Below are positions 44,755 to 52,911 of a DNA stretch of 64,000 nucleotides, one piece after another. Source of the DNA: Flavobacterium sp. CBA20B-1 (GTDB lineage: Bacteria; Bacteroidota; Bacteroidia; Flavobacteriales; Flavobacteriaceae); assembly GCF_028473145.1 (NCBI RefSeq), contig NZ_CP092370.1, positions 558,001-622,000 of the forward strand, given 5' to 3'. Under the pieces are notes generated by a model. The model saw only the letters and a program-made list of their open reading frames with translations. It was not told the DNA's origin and searched no databases. Within the stretch, counting starts at the first letter, position 1, and the number at the start of each line of letters is the position of its first letter. Position numbers and translations under genes: made by a program.

Positions 44755-45219
44755 ATGAAAGCATTACTATATTTTGTTAGTATTTATTCGCCATATATTA
44801 TTGATTCATTTAAAAATGACGATGATTTTCTTACTGTTATAATCCTGATGGGTGCCCTATTTTTTGCAATTGCTATAATCATTGGAGTTGTACTTTGTTT
44901 ACTTTTTATTTTTATTTCCATGGGGTTAATTGGCGCTGGCATATTGTCCACTTCTGTATTGGTAGGCATTCAGCAAAAATCAGTCAGCAAAGGATTTAGA
45001 ACTTTTTTTATATCTGTATGTGTAGTAGGGACAAGCATCATATCAACCCTTTGTTTTTGGTTTGTTAATTCCGTAAAAGATTGGTGGAGCACGAATTCAG
45101 CCATACTAATAGGTGTTTTTTGTGCGATTTTAACAGGGTATTTCTTAGGCTTATTGCTGTTTATTGCATTAAAGAAAATCACTGCGTTATTACAACAAAA
45201 ATATATATCAAATAAATGA
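44755..45219 (+). CDS. Polytopic membrane protein
   Basis: A 154-residue protein with about four membrane helices (about 20-45, 48-70, 78-102, 115-140). No functional residues stand out; the C-terminus is basic. Its stop overlaps the next ATG by 4 bases, so it is paired with the following membrane protein. Confidence 0.6.
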   Translation: MKALLYFVSIYSPYIIDSFKNDDDFLTVIILMGALFFAIAIIIGVVLCLLFIFISMGLIGAGILSTSVLVGIQQKSVSKGFRTFFISVCVVGTSIISTLCFWFVNSVKDWWSTNSAILIGVFCAILTGYFLGLLLFIALKKITALLQQKYISNK

Positions 45220-45908
45220 TAATTTTTCTGATACTACTTTTACTGATAATTCTTGTTTCAGTTTTTATTTTGTATAAAATAATCCTTTGGATTAGCAAAA
45301 AGGAAACGCGAGTTATTTGGGCTATGTCTTTGATTGGGATATTGTTTGTTGCCAAAGTTGTTGATTTAGTGTTTTTTACAAAAATGGAAGTAATAGAATC
45401 AAAAGTTTATAGTGGTATGTATTTCATCAAAAATCCAGTAAAAAATAAAGACAGCATTCATTCGATAATTAAACAAATCGCAATAAATAGAATGAACCAA
45501 GAGTTTTTGGGAAATGAAGAAAAATACAGAAATTTTAACGCCGATAGTTCAAGCGTTTCGATAATCTATGACTTAGATTTTTACAACTATACAGATAATT
45601 TTTTAGGTAGTAACACTGCTCACTTTATTGAAAATGAAGAAGACGATGGCGGGCCAACAAGCATACATTTTTTATCTGAAATTCAAGATGAAAAAATAGC
45701 AACATTTAGCATTGATTTTTGTGAAAATGACACGGTTAATTATTATGCTAAAATGACGTATCATCACCGTTATTATCGCCGTTTTAAAACAGATACCCTC
45801 ATTAATCATTGCCCTAAACTGCCTAAAAAGGCTAAACCAATAGAATTTAACAAAGTACACTCAACTAAAGTGAAAGCCGGCGTTGAAGAATACCCCAAAA
45901 AAAAATAG
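45216..45908 (+). CDS. Membrane-anchored hypothetical protein
   Basis: A 230-residue protein with two N-terminal membrane helices (about 2-23 and 32-54) and an extracytoplasmic domain of about 170 residues rich in Tyr, Asp and His (ADSSSVSIIYDLDFYNYTDN, KMTYHHRYYRRFKTD). No family is recognised. It is translationally coupled to the preceding membrane protein (ATGA overlap) and 3 bases from the next gene. Confidence 0.55.
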   Translation: MIIFLILLLLIILVSVFILYKIILWISKKETRVIWAMSLIGILFVAKVVDLVFFTKMEVIESKVYSGMYFIKNPVKNKDSIHSIIKQIAINRMNQEFLGNEEKYRNFNADSSSVSIIYDLDFYNYTDNFLGSNTAHFIENEEDDGGPTSIHFLSEIQDEKIATFSIDFCENDTVNYYAKMTYHHRYYRRFKTDTLINHCPKLPKKAKPIEFNKVHSTKVKAGVEEYPKKK

Positions 45909-45911
45909 CTA

Positions 45912-46565
45912 ATGAAAAAACTAATTATACTTTTTTTGATAATGCTTGTTGCAAGCCAAAGTAAGGCACAAAATATCATAGATTTTTTTTATTCCATTCC
46001 ATCAAATTATGTAGATGATCTAAGCTATTTAGAACGAAAAGAACTAATTGAAAACAAAACACTTACAAAAGATGATTTGCTATACAGCTTAGATTATGAC
46101 AGACAAAATGGTTATTTGAGAATGGAGCAAAGTTACACCGAAGGACAGTCGGGATTTGGGATTTATGAAATCACATATTGGAATTTAGACAACAAAAAAC
46201 TAATTGCTGTTTCTAGCGTTATGGGAAGCAATGGCGGAACTCATCAAAACGATTTCAAATTTTTTACGTACGAAAATCAAATTTTGACAGAAGCAAGAAC
46301 TGGTTATTTATTGGATTATACTTCTAATTTTGACGTTTTCATCAATAATCTAATCAGTGACTTTACAAAAATAGGAACAAAACAAGAGATAAAAGAAGAT
46401 TTAAAATATTTTGGGTTTACAATAGAATTGCCAAAAAAAGGAAAAGACATAAAAGTTTCATTCAATCCATTAATACAAGAATATTTTAAGGCAAATTTTT
46501 CTAATTCTCTGAAATATACAGAACGGGTTTATCACTTTAATGAAGAAACCGAAATATTTGAATAA
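45912..46565 (+). CDS. Secreted hypothetical protein
   Basis: A 217-residue exported protein with signal peptide MKKLIILFLIMLVASQSKA. The mature part begins QNIIDFFYSIPSNYVDDLSY and has strands such as GYLRMEQSYTEGQSGFGIYE and KLIAVSSVMGSNGG. Similar small periplasmic proteins are common in flavobacteria, without a known function. It starts 3 bases after the previous stop codon and lies 12 bases before the next. Confidence 0.6.
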   Translation: MKKLIILFLIMLVASQSKAQNIIDFFYSIPSNYVDDLSYLERKELIENKTLTKDDLLYSLDYDRQNGYLRMEQSYTEGQSGFGIYEITYWNLDNKKLIAVSSVMGSNGGTHQNDFKFFTYENQILTEARTGYLLDYTSNFDVFINNLISDFTKIGTKQEIKEDLKYFGFTIELPKKGKDIKVSFNPLIQEYFKANFSNSLKYTERVYHFNEETEIFE

Positions 46566-46577
46566 AATTTAAAAATT

Positions 46578-47102
46578 ATGAAAAAACTATTATTTATCCT
46601 CGCATTATTCGTTAGCACCGCTGCATTTGGTCAGCAAAAAAAATCGGTGAACGAAAAATCAGTGCCAGCGCCATTACCAGAGCAATTTCCAGAACTTAAG
46701 GATTTACCCGCAAATGAAGAAAAACGGTGTTTCAATTTTCAATCGGAAGAGCAGATAGAAAATTGGATTTATATAACCAATACTATTTTGGAATACGATA
46801 TACCAGGATCAGAGGTTACAATGAATGTGATAACTTCTGATTATGACATTGTACGAAAGAAAAAAGCAGAGCGACAGGGTGATTTAATTGCTCCAAATGT
46901 AACTGTTCAAATCATTAACGGAAAATATGAAATTGAAAAAAATACGCTGGCTTTCCGTCCCAATAAGTCAGATAAGTTTGATGCCTTAATTTTCAAATTG
47001 GTGTACAATGCCAACACTCAAAAACTTGACCACCTAATAGATGAAAAAAATAATAAATTCACAAGTGCTGAATGTATAGATACGAGAGGCGTCAGCTATT
47101 AA
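46578..47102 (+). CDS. Secreted hypothetical protein
   Basis: A 174-residue exported protein with signal peptide MKKLLFILALFVSTAAFG. The mature part has a Pro/Glu-rich linker (PAPLPEQFPELKDLPANEEK) and then a small domain containing EEQIENWIYITNTILEYDIP and IINGKYEIEKNTLAFRPNK. No family is recognised. It ends in a region with a truncated signal-peptide ORF. Confidence 0.55.
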   Translation: MKKLLFILALFVSTAAFGQQKKSVNEKSVPAPLPEQFPELKDLPANEEKRCFNFQSEEQIENWIYITNTILEYDIPGSEVTMNVITSDYDIVRKKKAERQGDLIAPNVTVQIINGKYEIEKNTLAFRPNKSDKFDALIFKLVYNANTQKLDHLIDEKNNKFTSAECIDTRGVSY

Positions 47103-47128
47103 AAAACAGATACAAAAACAATAAAATT

Positions 47129-47179
47129 ATGAAAAACCTACTATTACTATTTACCATTTCACCCACATCAAACAAATAA
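47129..47179 (+). pseudogene. Aborted signal-peptide mini-ORF
   Basis: Sixteen codons (MKNLLLLFTISPTSNK) then TAA, lying between two intact genes. The sequence reads as the first half of a Sec or lipoprotein signal and then stops. It is probably the stump of a lost gene; a leader peptide is an alternative. Confidence 0.45.
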
Positions 47180-47182
47180 AAT

Positions 47183-48049
47183 ATGCATCCATTTTCGGTA
47201 GAATTTAAGTTAAGCGACAATGTATTTTTACAAGTACTTGCGGTTCTTTTTGCTTTATTTATTGTAATCACTTGGTTTCGCAATCATCAGCAGGTTCGTG
47301 TTATAATCAGAGTTTTAGTCGGAATTCTAGCGGGGTTTACAAGTTATTATTTAGTGATTGCTTTTTTTGCGATTATACAGAGTTTTTACACGACAATAAA
47401 AGATAATACCGACCCCAATAAACAATCTGCCACCATAACAGCTTACAAAGAATATGACAGTACAAATACGACTAGGGAAAGTGCGAAGAGTTCTAGAACA
47501 AAAACAAGAAGAAACATTTTTTACAAACCTTTGTTGAACTACAAAGACGAAAATGGCGCAATAAAAGAACAATATGGCGACATTTCTTTTAGCGAAAAAA
47601 ACAAAGAACCCATCGGAACAGAAGTCAAAATAATCATAGATAATAATCAAATAAGAATGCTAAGCCCAATAAAAACTTTTGCATTCATCTTTAATATTTT
47701 AGCACTTACTTTTTTAGGAATTTTCTATTATCTTTTTTACAAACTGGCAAAGACAGGCAAATTTGACGGTATCGAAAATGTGCTGTTACCGCTATTTTGT
47801 TTTGTGATTTTTCCGATAGCCTTTTCGCTCATAACCTATTTTACACTTAATATAGGCTATGAGTATTTCATACTCCATAAAGAAACCGTCAGCAAGAATG
47901 TTGCAATATTCTGTACAGGTTTAGGGATTTTCCTATTGCTCTGTTTTTATGGTTTTCTCAAATATTTTTGGGAAGCGTATCGAAAAAAACAAAAGAAAAG
48001 GAAGAAAAAGCTGGCGAAAGGAAAGAGTTTGACAAAAATGGAAAAATAG
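47183..48049 (+). CDS. Polytopic membrane protein with a probably altered C-terminus
   Basis: A 288-residue membrane protein with helices at about 15-35, 38-62, 155-178, 195-222 and 235-262. A soluble loop in between contains ATITAYKEYDSTNT and DISFSEKNKEPIGTEVKI. The last 25 residues (from KKQKKRKKKLAKGK) are very basic and overlap, in another frame, a recognisable MORN-repeat fragment. The real C-terminus was therefore probably replaced by a rearrangement. No family is recognised. Confidence 0.55.
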   Translation: MHPFSVEFKLSDNVFLQVLAVLFALFIVITWFRNHQQVRVIIRVLVGILAGFTSYYLVIAFFAIIQSFYTTIKDNTDPNKQSATITAYKEYDSTNTTRESAKSSRTKTRRNIFYKPLLNYKDENGAIKEQYGDISFSEKNKEPIGTEVKIIIDNNQIRMLSPIKTFAFIFNILALTFLGIFYYLFYKLAKTGKFDGIENVLLPLFCFVIFPIAFSLITYFTLNIGYEYFILHKETVSKNVAIFCTGLGIFLLLCFYGFLKYFWEAYRKKQKKRKKKLAKGKSLTKMEK

Positions 48050-48084
48050 TAAGTATCGGCAATTACGAAAACAGAAAACATTTT
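48007..48084 (+). pseudogene. MORN-repeat (YwqK-like) gene fragment
   Basis: In the frame starting at 48001 the DNA reads KAGERKEFDKNGKIVSIGN followed by YENRKHF, which is one full MORN unit with the G-E-x-K-x-Y/F...NGK...IG.Y.N spacing. It matches repeat 3 of the intact MORN protein about 1.2 kb downstream (GSSKEFHENGKISAIGKYKN). The frame runs on open to TAA at 48127-48129 but has no start of its own. It is a remnant from recombination with, or deletion of, a MORN gene. Confidence 0.7.
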
Positions 48085-48200
48085 TCTATTAATTATTTCA
48101 TCTCATCCTCTTTGGGGTGGTTTAAATAAAATATGTTTACATATTTGATAATCTAATATAAAGGCTAACAAAAACATTTAATTGAATAACGGAAAAACAA

Positions 48201-48224
48201 ATGAAAAAGCTAACCCCATTTTAA
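48201..48224 (+). pseudogene. Aborted MKK mini-ORF
   Basis: Seven codons (MKKLTPF) then TAA, 9 bases before the next lipoprotein ATG. It resembles the first residues of a signal peptide. On its own it is too short to prove anything; it is listed because two similar stumps occur in the array. Confidence 0.3.
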
Positions 48225-48233
48225 CCTATAACT

Positions 48234-49238
48234 ATGAAAATAAATAACAGCCTATTTTTAATGAAGATAACTTTAGCACTTTTATTTATAAGTTGTCAAA
48301 ATGCTCCATTACCGCAAGAATACAATGATTATAAAACATTGGAAGAAGGCGTCTCATCACAATATTATAAAATAAAACCGTTTTTCAAAGTTTATCACGA
48401 TGGTACAGATTGGCAACAACCTCACTTTTACACAACCCTTAACGGAGATATTGTTGTAGAAATGAAGAAAAAAAATGAACAATACGCCTGTTATTACAAA
48501 TTAGACAGCAACGGAATAGTGACCGACAGCATTAGTAAATTGGCTCGCACAGCAGATACCTATGGCAAGTTCAAAGACCAGTTTCCCTTTATTGAATATA
48601 TGTATAACTATGTCAACGGCTTTTTGATAGACGAAGAAAAACATCACTATAACACTTGGGCTATTGATGGAGAAAAGGAAAATAAACCTTTGCAAAAACT
48701 GAACGCTGATTTAGACTGGACAAAAGCAGATATTACAGATGCAATTACAAAAAACAAAGATTATATCATATCAGCAAAAAGCCACGAAGTTTATTTTTAT
48801 ACCAATGAAAAATTAAGCGTTTTACACTTGGGCGATTACCACAAAATAGACTTTCCGGACCTGAAAGAAGATAATAATCACGATTATTTGAATGACCGTT
48901 TTTACGCTCTGCGCAACACCGATTATTTCCACAAGAAAAAGCGAGTAAAATTTTCGACAAACATTGGCGGTATGTCGCAAGGTGTTTCTCATAAAGGATA
49001 TTTGGGAGATTGGTTTACAAGTATTTTTATGGGTGCTGAACAAGAACCGCTAAAATTAAAATTTAAAAACATTGTAATTACAGATAATGTTTCCCAAGCT
49101 TTTTACACTGTTTTCGAAGAAATGGGAGCTGAATTTGAAGTATTATATTATCCGTTTAAAGACAAGAATTATGCAATTATTCAAGTTTCAAACCCAAATG
49201 TTTATTATATAATTGAACGAAAAAGAGAGGGAAAATGA
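48234..49238 (+). CDS. Hypothetical lipoprotein paired with the MORN protein
   Basis: A 334-residue lipoprotein (lipobox FISC, Cys21 from the first ATG; an internal Met at residue 10 would shorten the signal). The mature part has YHDGTDWQQPHFYTTLNGDI, then EEKHHYNTWAIDGEK and a Tyr-rich C-terminus (EVLYYPFKDKNYAIIQVSNP). No family is recognised. Its stop overlaps the MORN gene start by 4 bases (ATGA), so the two products are made together and may interact. Confidence 0.6.
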   Translation: MKINNSLFLMKITLALLFISCQNAPLPQEYNDYKTLEEGVSSQYYKIKPFFKVYHDGTDWQQPHFYTTLNGDIVVEMKKKNEQYACYYKLDSNGIVTDSISKLARTADTYGKFKDQFPFIEYMYNYVNGFLIDEEKHHYNTWAIDGEKENKPLQKLNADLDWTKADITDAITKNKDYIISAKSHEVYFYTNEKLSVLHLGDYHKIDFPDLKEDNNHDYLNDRFYALRNTDYFHKKKRVKFSTNIGGMSQGVSHKGYLGDWFTSIFMGAEQEPLKLKFKNIVITDNVSQAFYTVFEEMGAEFEVLYYPFKDKNYAIIQVSNPNVYYIIERKREGK

Positions 49239-50617
49239 AAAAACTAATTCTTACACTCTTAATTTTCTGCACTTCTATTCTATCATCTGCACAAACCAAA
49301 AATATTGCTTTGCTGGCAAATGACAGTTTAAAACAAGAAGGTAGATATAACAATGATGGAGAGAAAACCGGCAAATGGAAATATTATCATCCTAACGGAA
49401 ATTTAAAAAACTCAGGCAAATACAAGAATGGAAAACTTCAGGGAAAATGGTTTGCATACTATGATAATGGCAACATAGAAGTTATTACAAAATATAAAAA
49501 AGGCAAAAGAAGTGGATCATCCAAAGAGTTCCACGAAAACGGAAAGATTTCAGCTATCGGAAAATATAAAAACGATTTAGAAAATGGTAATTGGAAAGGC
49601 TTTCACGACAACGGACTATTATCAGTCACAGGAACTTTTTTGAATGGAGAGCCCATAAAAGAATGGAAACGCTATCACGACAACGGACAATTAGAAACAA
49701 TCGGACTGTATGAAAATGGCAAACACACAGGAAATTGGACTGCTTATTACAGAAACGAACAAATAGAAAAGTCGGGCAATTATATAAACAGCTTACAAAC
49801 TGGTTTATGGAATTACTATTATGATGATGGACAAGTTAAAGCTATTATCAATTATAAAGAGGGCAAACAAGATGGTGCCTACACCTATTTTCATCGAAAT
49901 GGACAGTTAGCCGTATCTGGATTTTATATAGATGATAAAAAAACTGGCGAATGGAAAAACTACAATGAAAACGGAGTTTTACAGCTTATTGGAAGTTATG
50001 ACAATAATTTAGAAACCGGCGAGTGGAAAAAGTACCACGAAAATGGGCAAATTGAATATATTGGCTCTCGCAAAGATGGAGCTAAAATAGATGAATGGAA
50101 ATTCTATTATGACAACGGGCAATTACAAGCAATTGGGAAATACCTAAATGATTTGGCAAAAGGCGAATGGAAAGGATACTACACTAACGGTCAAGTAAAA
50201 AACATAGGCTTTTACAGCAATGGAAAAGCCACAGGAAAATTACAACGCTTTTACGATAATGGTCAGCTAAAAGCAGTTGGCGATTATGATAACGGCAAGG
50301 AAACCGGTTTGTGGAATATTTATTACGACAATGGGCAATTGCACTATACAGGAAATTTTGAAAACGGAAAAGGCACAGGTGAATGGAAATGGTATGGCGA
50401 AAGCGGTGAATTATTAAAGATTACAAATTATATAAACGGAGAACGAACAGGCGAATGGAAATGGTACAACCCACAAAATGGAAATTTGATAAGGCTTGAC
50501 AATTATTTAAAAAATGAACGCACGTTCTATGATAAACAAGGAAACCCAACAAGAACAGTCCGTATTGAGGTACTTGACGAAAAAACAGACGAATTAAAAA
50601 ATATTGATAATGATTAA
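49235..50617 (+). CDS. Secreted 16-repeat MORN/YwqK-family protein
   Basis: A 460-residue exported protein with signal peptide MKKLILTLLIFCTSILSSA. From about residue 46 to 430 it consists of 16 consecutive units of about 24 residues with the pattern G.W..Y(D/E)NG.(L/I)..IG.Y.NGK.T, e.g. GEWKKYHENGQIEYIGSRKD and GLWNIYYDNGQLHYTGNFEN. The family is called YwqK antitoxin in databases, but MORN repeats are also general binding modules. The preceding lipoprotein is coupled by ATGA overlap. A repeat fossil of the same type lies at 48007-48084. Confidence 0.88.
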   Translation: MKKLILTLLIFCTSILSSAQTKNIALLANDSLKQEGRYNNDGEKTGKWKYYHPNGNLKNSGKYKNGKLQGKWFAYYDNGNIEVITKYKKGKRSGSSKEFHENGKISAIGKYKNDLENGNWKGFHDNGLLSVTGTFLNGEPIKEWKRYHDNGQLETIGLYENGKHTGNWTAYYRNEQIEKSGNYINSLQTGLWNYYYDDGQVKAIINYKEGKQDGAYTYFHRNGQLAVSGFYIDDKKTGEWKNYNENGVLQLIGSYDNNLETGEWKKYHENGQIEYIGSRKDGAKIDEWKFYYDNGQLQAIGKYLNDLAKGEWKGYYTNGQVKNIGFYSNGKATGKLQRFYDNGQLKAVGDYDNGKETGLWNIYYDNGQLHYTGNFENGKGTGEWKWYGESGELLKITNYINGERTGEWKWYNPQNGNLIRLDNYLKNERTFYDKQGNPTRTVRIEVLDEKTDELKNIDND

Positions 50618-50635
50618 TAAATGGAAACTCCGAAG

Positions 50636-50745
50636 GCGGTGTGCTGAGCGTGTCGAAACAGATAAAATTATGCCATCCGCCAAGGCGGATTTTTGGGAAA
50701 TGAAATGTAATTTTTTTATAACCTTATCAGTCCTTCGGACTTTGG
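50636..50745. repeat. Patch of palindromic repeat elements
   Basis: The gap 50618-50779 contains the G/C-rich motif GTGCTGAGCGTGTCGAAAC (50641-50659), which I recall as a recurrent intergenic repeat in Bacteroidota. It also holds the ATCCGCC/GGCGGAT hairpin (50675-50690) and AGTCC/GGACT (50729-50741). The base composition is clearly higher in G+C than the surroundings. Confidence 0.55.
50675..50695 (+). terminator. Hairpin with T-tract after the MORN gene
   Basis: ATCCGCC (50675-50681) and GGCGGAT (50684-50690) form a perfect stem with a 2-base loop followed by TTTT. This TCCGCC(n)GGCGGA form is a frequent terminator type in flavobacteria. Confidence 0.6.
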
Positions 50746-50779
50746 AAAAAAAACAAATATCTAAAATCACAAAAGCCAA

Positions 50780-51427
50780 ATGAAAGAAAATTTTAAATAT
50801 ATTGCCAAACTCTCAACAACAGACTTATTCAGTTTTCTGAAAATAAATATCTTGGCAACCTTTTCAACGATTATTGTTGCCATTATCGGATTTTTCCTAT
50901 TGACAGAAAATATCAATGCGGGAAACTCTGGACACGCTAGTCCGTTACCGTTTTTATTATTGACATTTCTGGCTCGTCCACTCGGCTCTATTTTATGGTA
51001 TTTAATCTGTATCGGTAGCCCCTTTCTGTTTTTTGCACTCGGAAATAAGTACATCTTGCAAAAACTCTCAAACAAAGTTATAACAGACAAATCGGAAAGC
51101 GCACTCAATCCTTTGTTGGAAAAAGGACTTCAAAAATTCAAGACAAAACAACCCGAAGTTTTGAAAAATACAGGAGATTTTTCCGTAAACAAACTGAAAT
51201 TAATCCAAGAGATAAAAAATGACCAATCGGAAAATAAATGGTTAAGAAAAATCATTGTTTTCGGAATGAAAAAAATCAAATTAGACTATGTAGATTTTAG
51301 TAAGGAAAACCAAAATTTCTTTGACATCATCAAAGAAAAAACAATTCAAAGTCTGCAAAACATCACAAAACCAAGCAGAAAACCAATTTGGATAGCAATT
51401 AGCATTCAATGGATAATATTGCTTTAA
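50780..51427 (+). CDS. Membrane hypothetical protein
   Basis: A 215-residue protein with two membrane helices (about 25-47 and 58-90, FFLLTEN... and GSILWYLICIGSPFLFFALG) and a long cytoplasmic basic helical part. A hydrophobic C-terminal end (IWIAISIQWIILL) may be a third segment. No family is recognised. It follows the repeat patch and is 11 bases before the next gene's real start. Confidence 0.55.
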   Translation: MKENFKYIAKLSTTDLFSFLKINILATFSTIIVAIIGFFLLTENINAGNSGHASPLPFLLLTFLARPLGSILWYLICIGSPFLFFALGNKYILQKLSNKVITDKSESALNPLLEKGLQKFKTKQPEVLKNTGDFSVNKLKLIQEIKNDQSENKWLRKIIVFGMKKIKLDYVDFSKENQNFFDIIKEKTIQSLQNITKPSRKPIWIAISIQWIILL

Positions 51428-51438
51428 ATACTAACCAA

Positions 51439-52911
51439 ATGAAAAATCTACTTTTTACACTTACCACAATCTTCCTTTTAACAGCCATCGCCACCAAGGC
51501 TCAAGAACAACAGTATTTTGAATTTGGCTGGCAGAACAAGTATGGTATTGTAGATACTGATGGGCAGGAAATTGTTGCGCCCATCTATGATTGGAAAAAC
51601 TACACATTACATTACCAATCGCCATATATAGCGCTCAATAGTAAAAATAATGGTGCGATAATCATTAATACACAAACCGGTAAAAAAGAAAATTTTAATT
51701 ATTTGGCGGGAAGCTATTTGGTCGATATGGACAGAAAGGAATACCTGTTCGCTTACAATGATAGCACCGCATTCTTGATGGATAACAAGGATTTGGAAAT
51801 TCGGAAAAATCTACCAAAAAAATATATAGACATTTGGCAATCTGGCGATTATATTATTGGTAATACAGCGGCTAATGACGACGGAAATACGGTAGATATT
51901 TTATCCAAAAAAGATTTGAAAATAAAATTGGCAACTCAAAAAATCAAAAACACCAACTACTATAAAACCACTAATGGCCAAAAAATTTATGCCTTTATTC
52001 AACAAAATTTAACCGTTTTTTATGACGAAGAATTAAATCAAATTGCCGCTGCATCCAAAGAAATAAAAGATTTTGAAGAAGTGCAAACTTATTTGTTATC
52101 CAATAGTAAAATAGCAATCATAGAAGAACCATATCCAATCACGGAAGCAATGATTGGCCCTCCGCCTAAATATCCACACATTAATACCAGAAACGAAACG
52201 CTTGAAGATGGTTATGTTAATTTTTACATTTTTCAATCAAAAAATGATTACGTTCCTTTCTTTAAGTTTAAATGGAATAGAAGTCCGCAAAACAAACTAA
52301 TTGCAGATCGCTATGTAAACAAGATAGAAGCAAGGAGTAAAAAAGAACACATCAATGAAACGCTTTTCCTATTTTATACAGATGTAATACGAGAAAAAAT
52401 ATTTTTTCCAAAGAAATATTGGAAAGAAATTGGCCTTGAACAGCTGTATAATACTAGAAAAGTAGATTTTGACCCTGATGAATTGGTTGTGAAAAAAGCC
52501 AATAAAGACCCTTATGTATTTGAACCTTTTACAGTAGAGCGAGAAGACGGTATTTATGTGGTGTTGAAATCCAATAATGAATATATGTATAAAGATGTAG
52601 TGCTTGCCAAAAATCCCGTTGTGTCAAAAGCCGATATTGAAGCAGCAAAAGCAGAAATTGGTGAATATATTCATCGACCCATCATTAACGTTAAACTAAC
52701 CGAAGCAGGTGCGTTGAAGTTTGCAGAAGCAAGCGAGAAAAATGTGGGAAAACCATTGGCAATCGTCATCAACAAAAAAGTGATTTCTATGCCAATAGTA
52801 CAAAGTAAAATTGATGGTGGTAAAGTTCAAATATCGGGAGATTTCTCTATGGAAGAAGCAAATAAATTGGCAGAAAAATTGAAAAAAATGGAAACTATAA
52901 ACGAGGAATAA
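51439..52911 (+). CDS. Secreted WG-repeat protein with a C-terminal SecDF head-like domain
   Basis: A 490-residue exported protein. The ATG at 51439 opens a signal peptide (MKNLLFTLTTIFLLTAIATK); the ATG 10 codons upstream is rejected, as it overlaps the previous gene and displaces the signal. One WG unit (WQNKYGIVDTDGQEIVAPIY) starts the mature part, and the middle is beta-rich. The last 80 residues (NVKLTEAGALKFAEASEKN, then GKPLAIVINKKVISMPIVQS, then SGDFSMEEANKLAEKL) match the SecD/SecF P1-head subdomain. No SecDF membrane part is present. The next gene overlaps by one base (TAATG). Confidence 0.75.
   Translation: MKNLLFTLTTIFLLTAIATKAQEQQYFEFGWQNKYGIVDTDGQEIVAPIYDWKNYTLHYQSPYIALNSKNNGAIIINTQTGKKENFNYLAGSYLVDMDRKEYLFAYNDSTAFLMDNKDLEIRKNLPKKYIDIWQSGDYIIGNTAANDDGNTVDILSKKDLKIKLATQKIKNTNYYKTTNGQKIYAFIQQNLTVFYDEELNQIAAASKEIKDFEEVQTYLLSNSKIAIIEEPYPITEAMIGPPPKYPHINTRNETLEDGYVNFYIFQSKNDYVPFFKFKWNRSPQNKLIADRYVNKIEARSKKEHINETLFLFYTDVIREKIFFPKKYWKEIGLEQLYNTRKVDFDPDELVVKKANKDPYVFEPFTVEREDGIYVVLKSNNEYMYKDVVLAKNPVVSKADIEAAKAEIGEYIHRPIINVKLTEAGALKFAEASEKNVGKPLAIVINKKVISMPIVQSKIDGGKVQISGDFSMEEANKLAEKLKKMETINEE

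Noticed and set aside
49363..50520. Tandem DNA repeat of about 72 bases
   Set aside because: It is the coding reflection of the MORN protein repeats, and the copies are diverged at DNA level, so it is not a separate repeat element.
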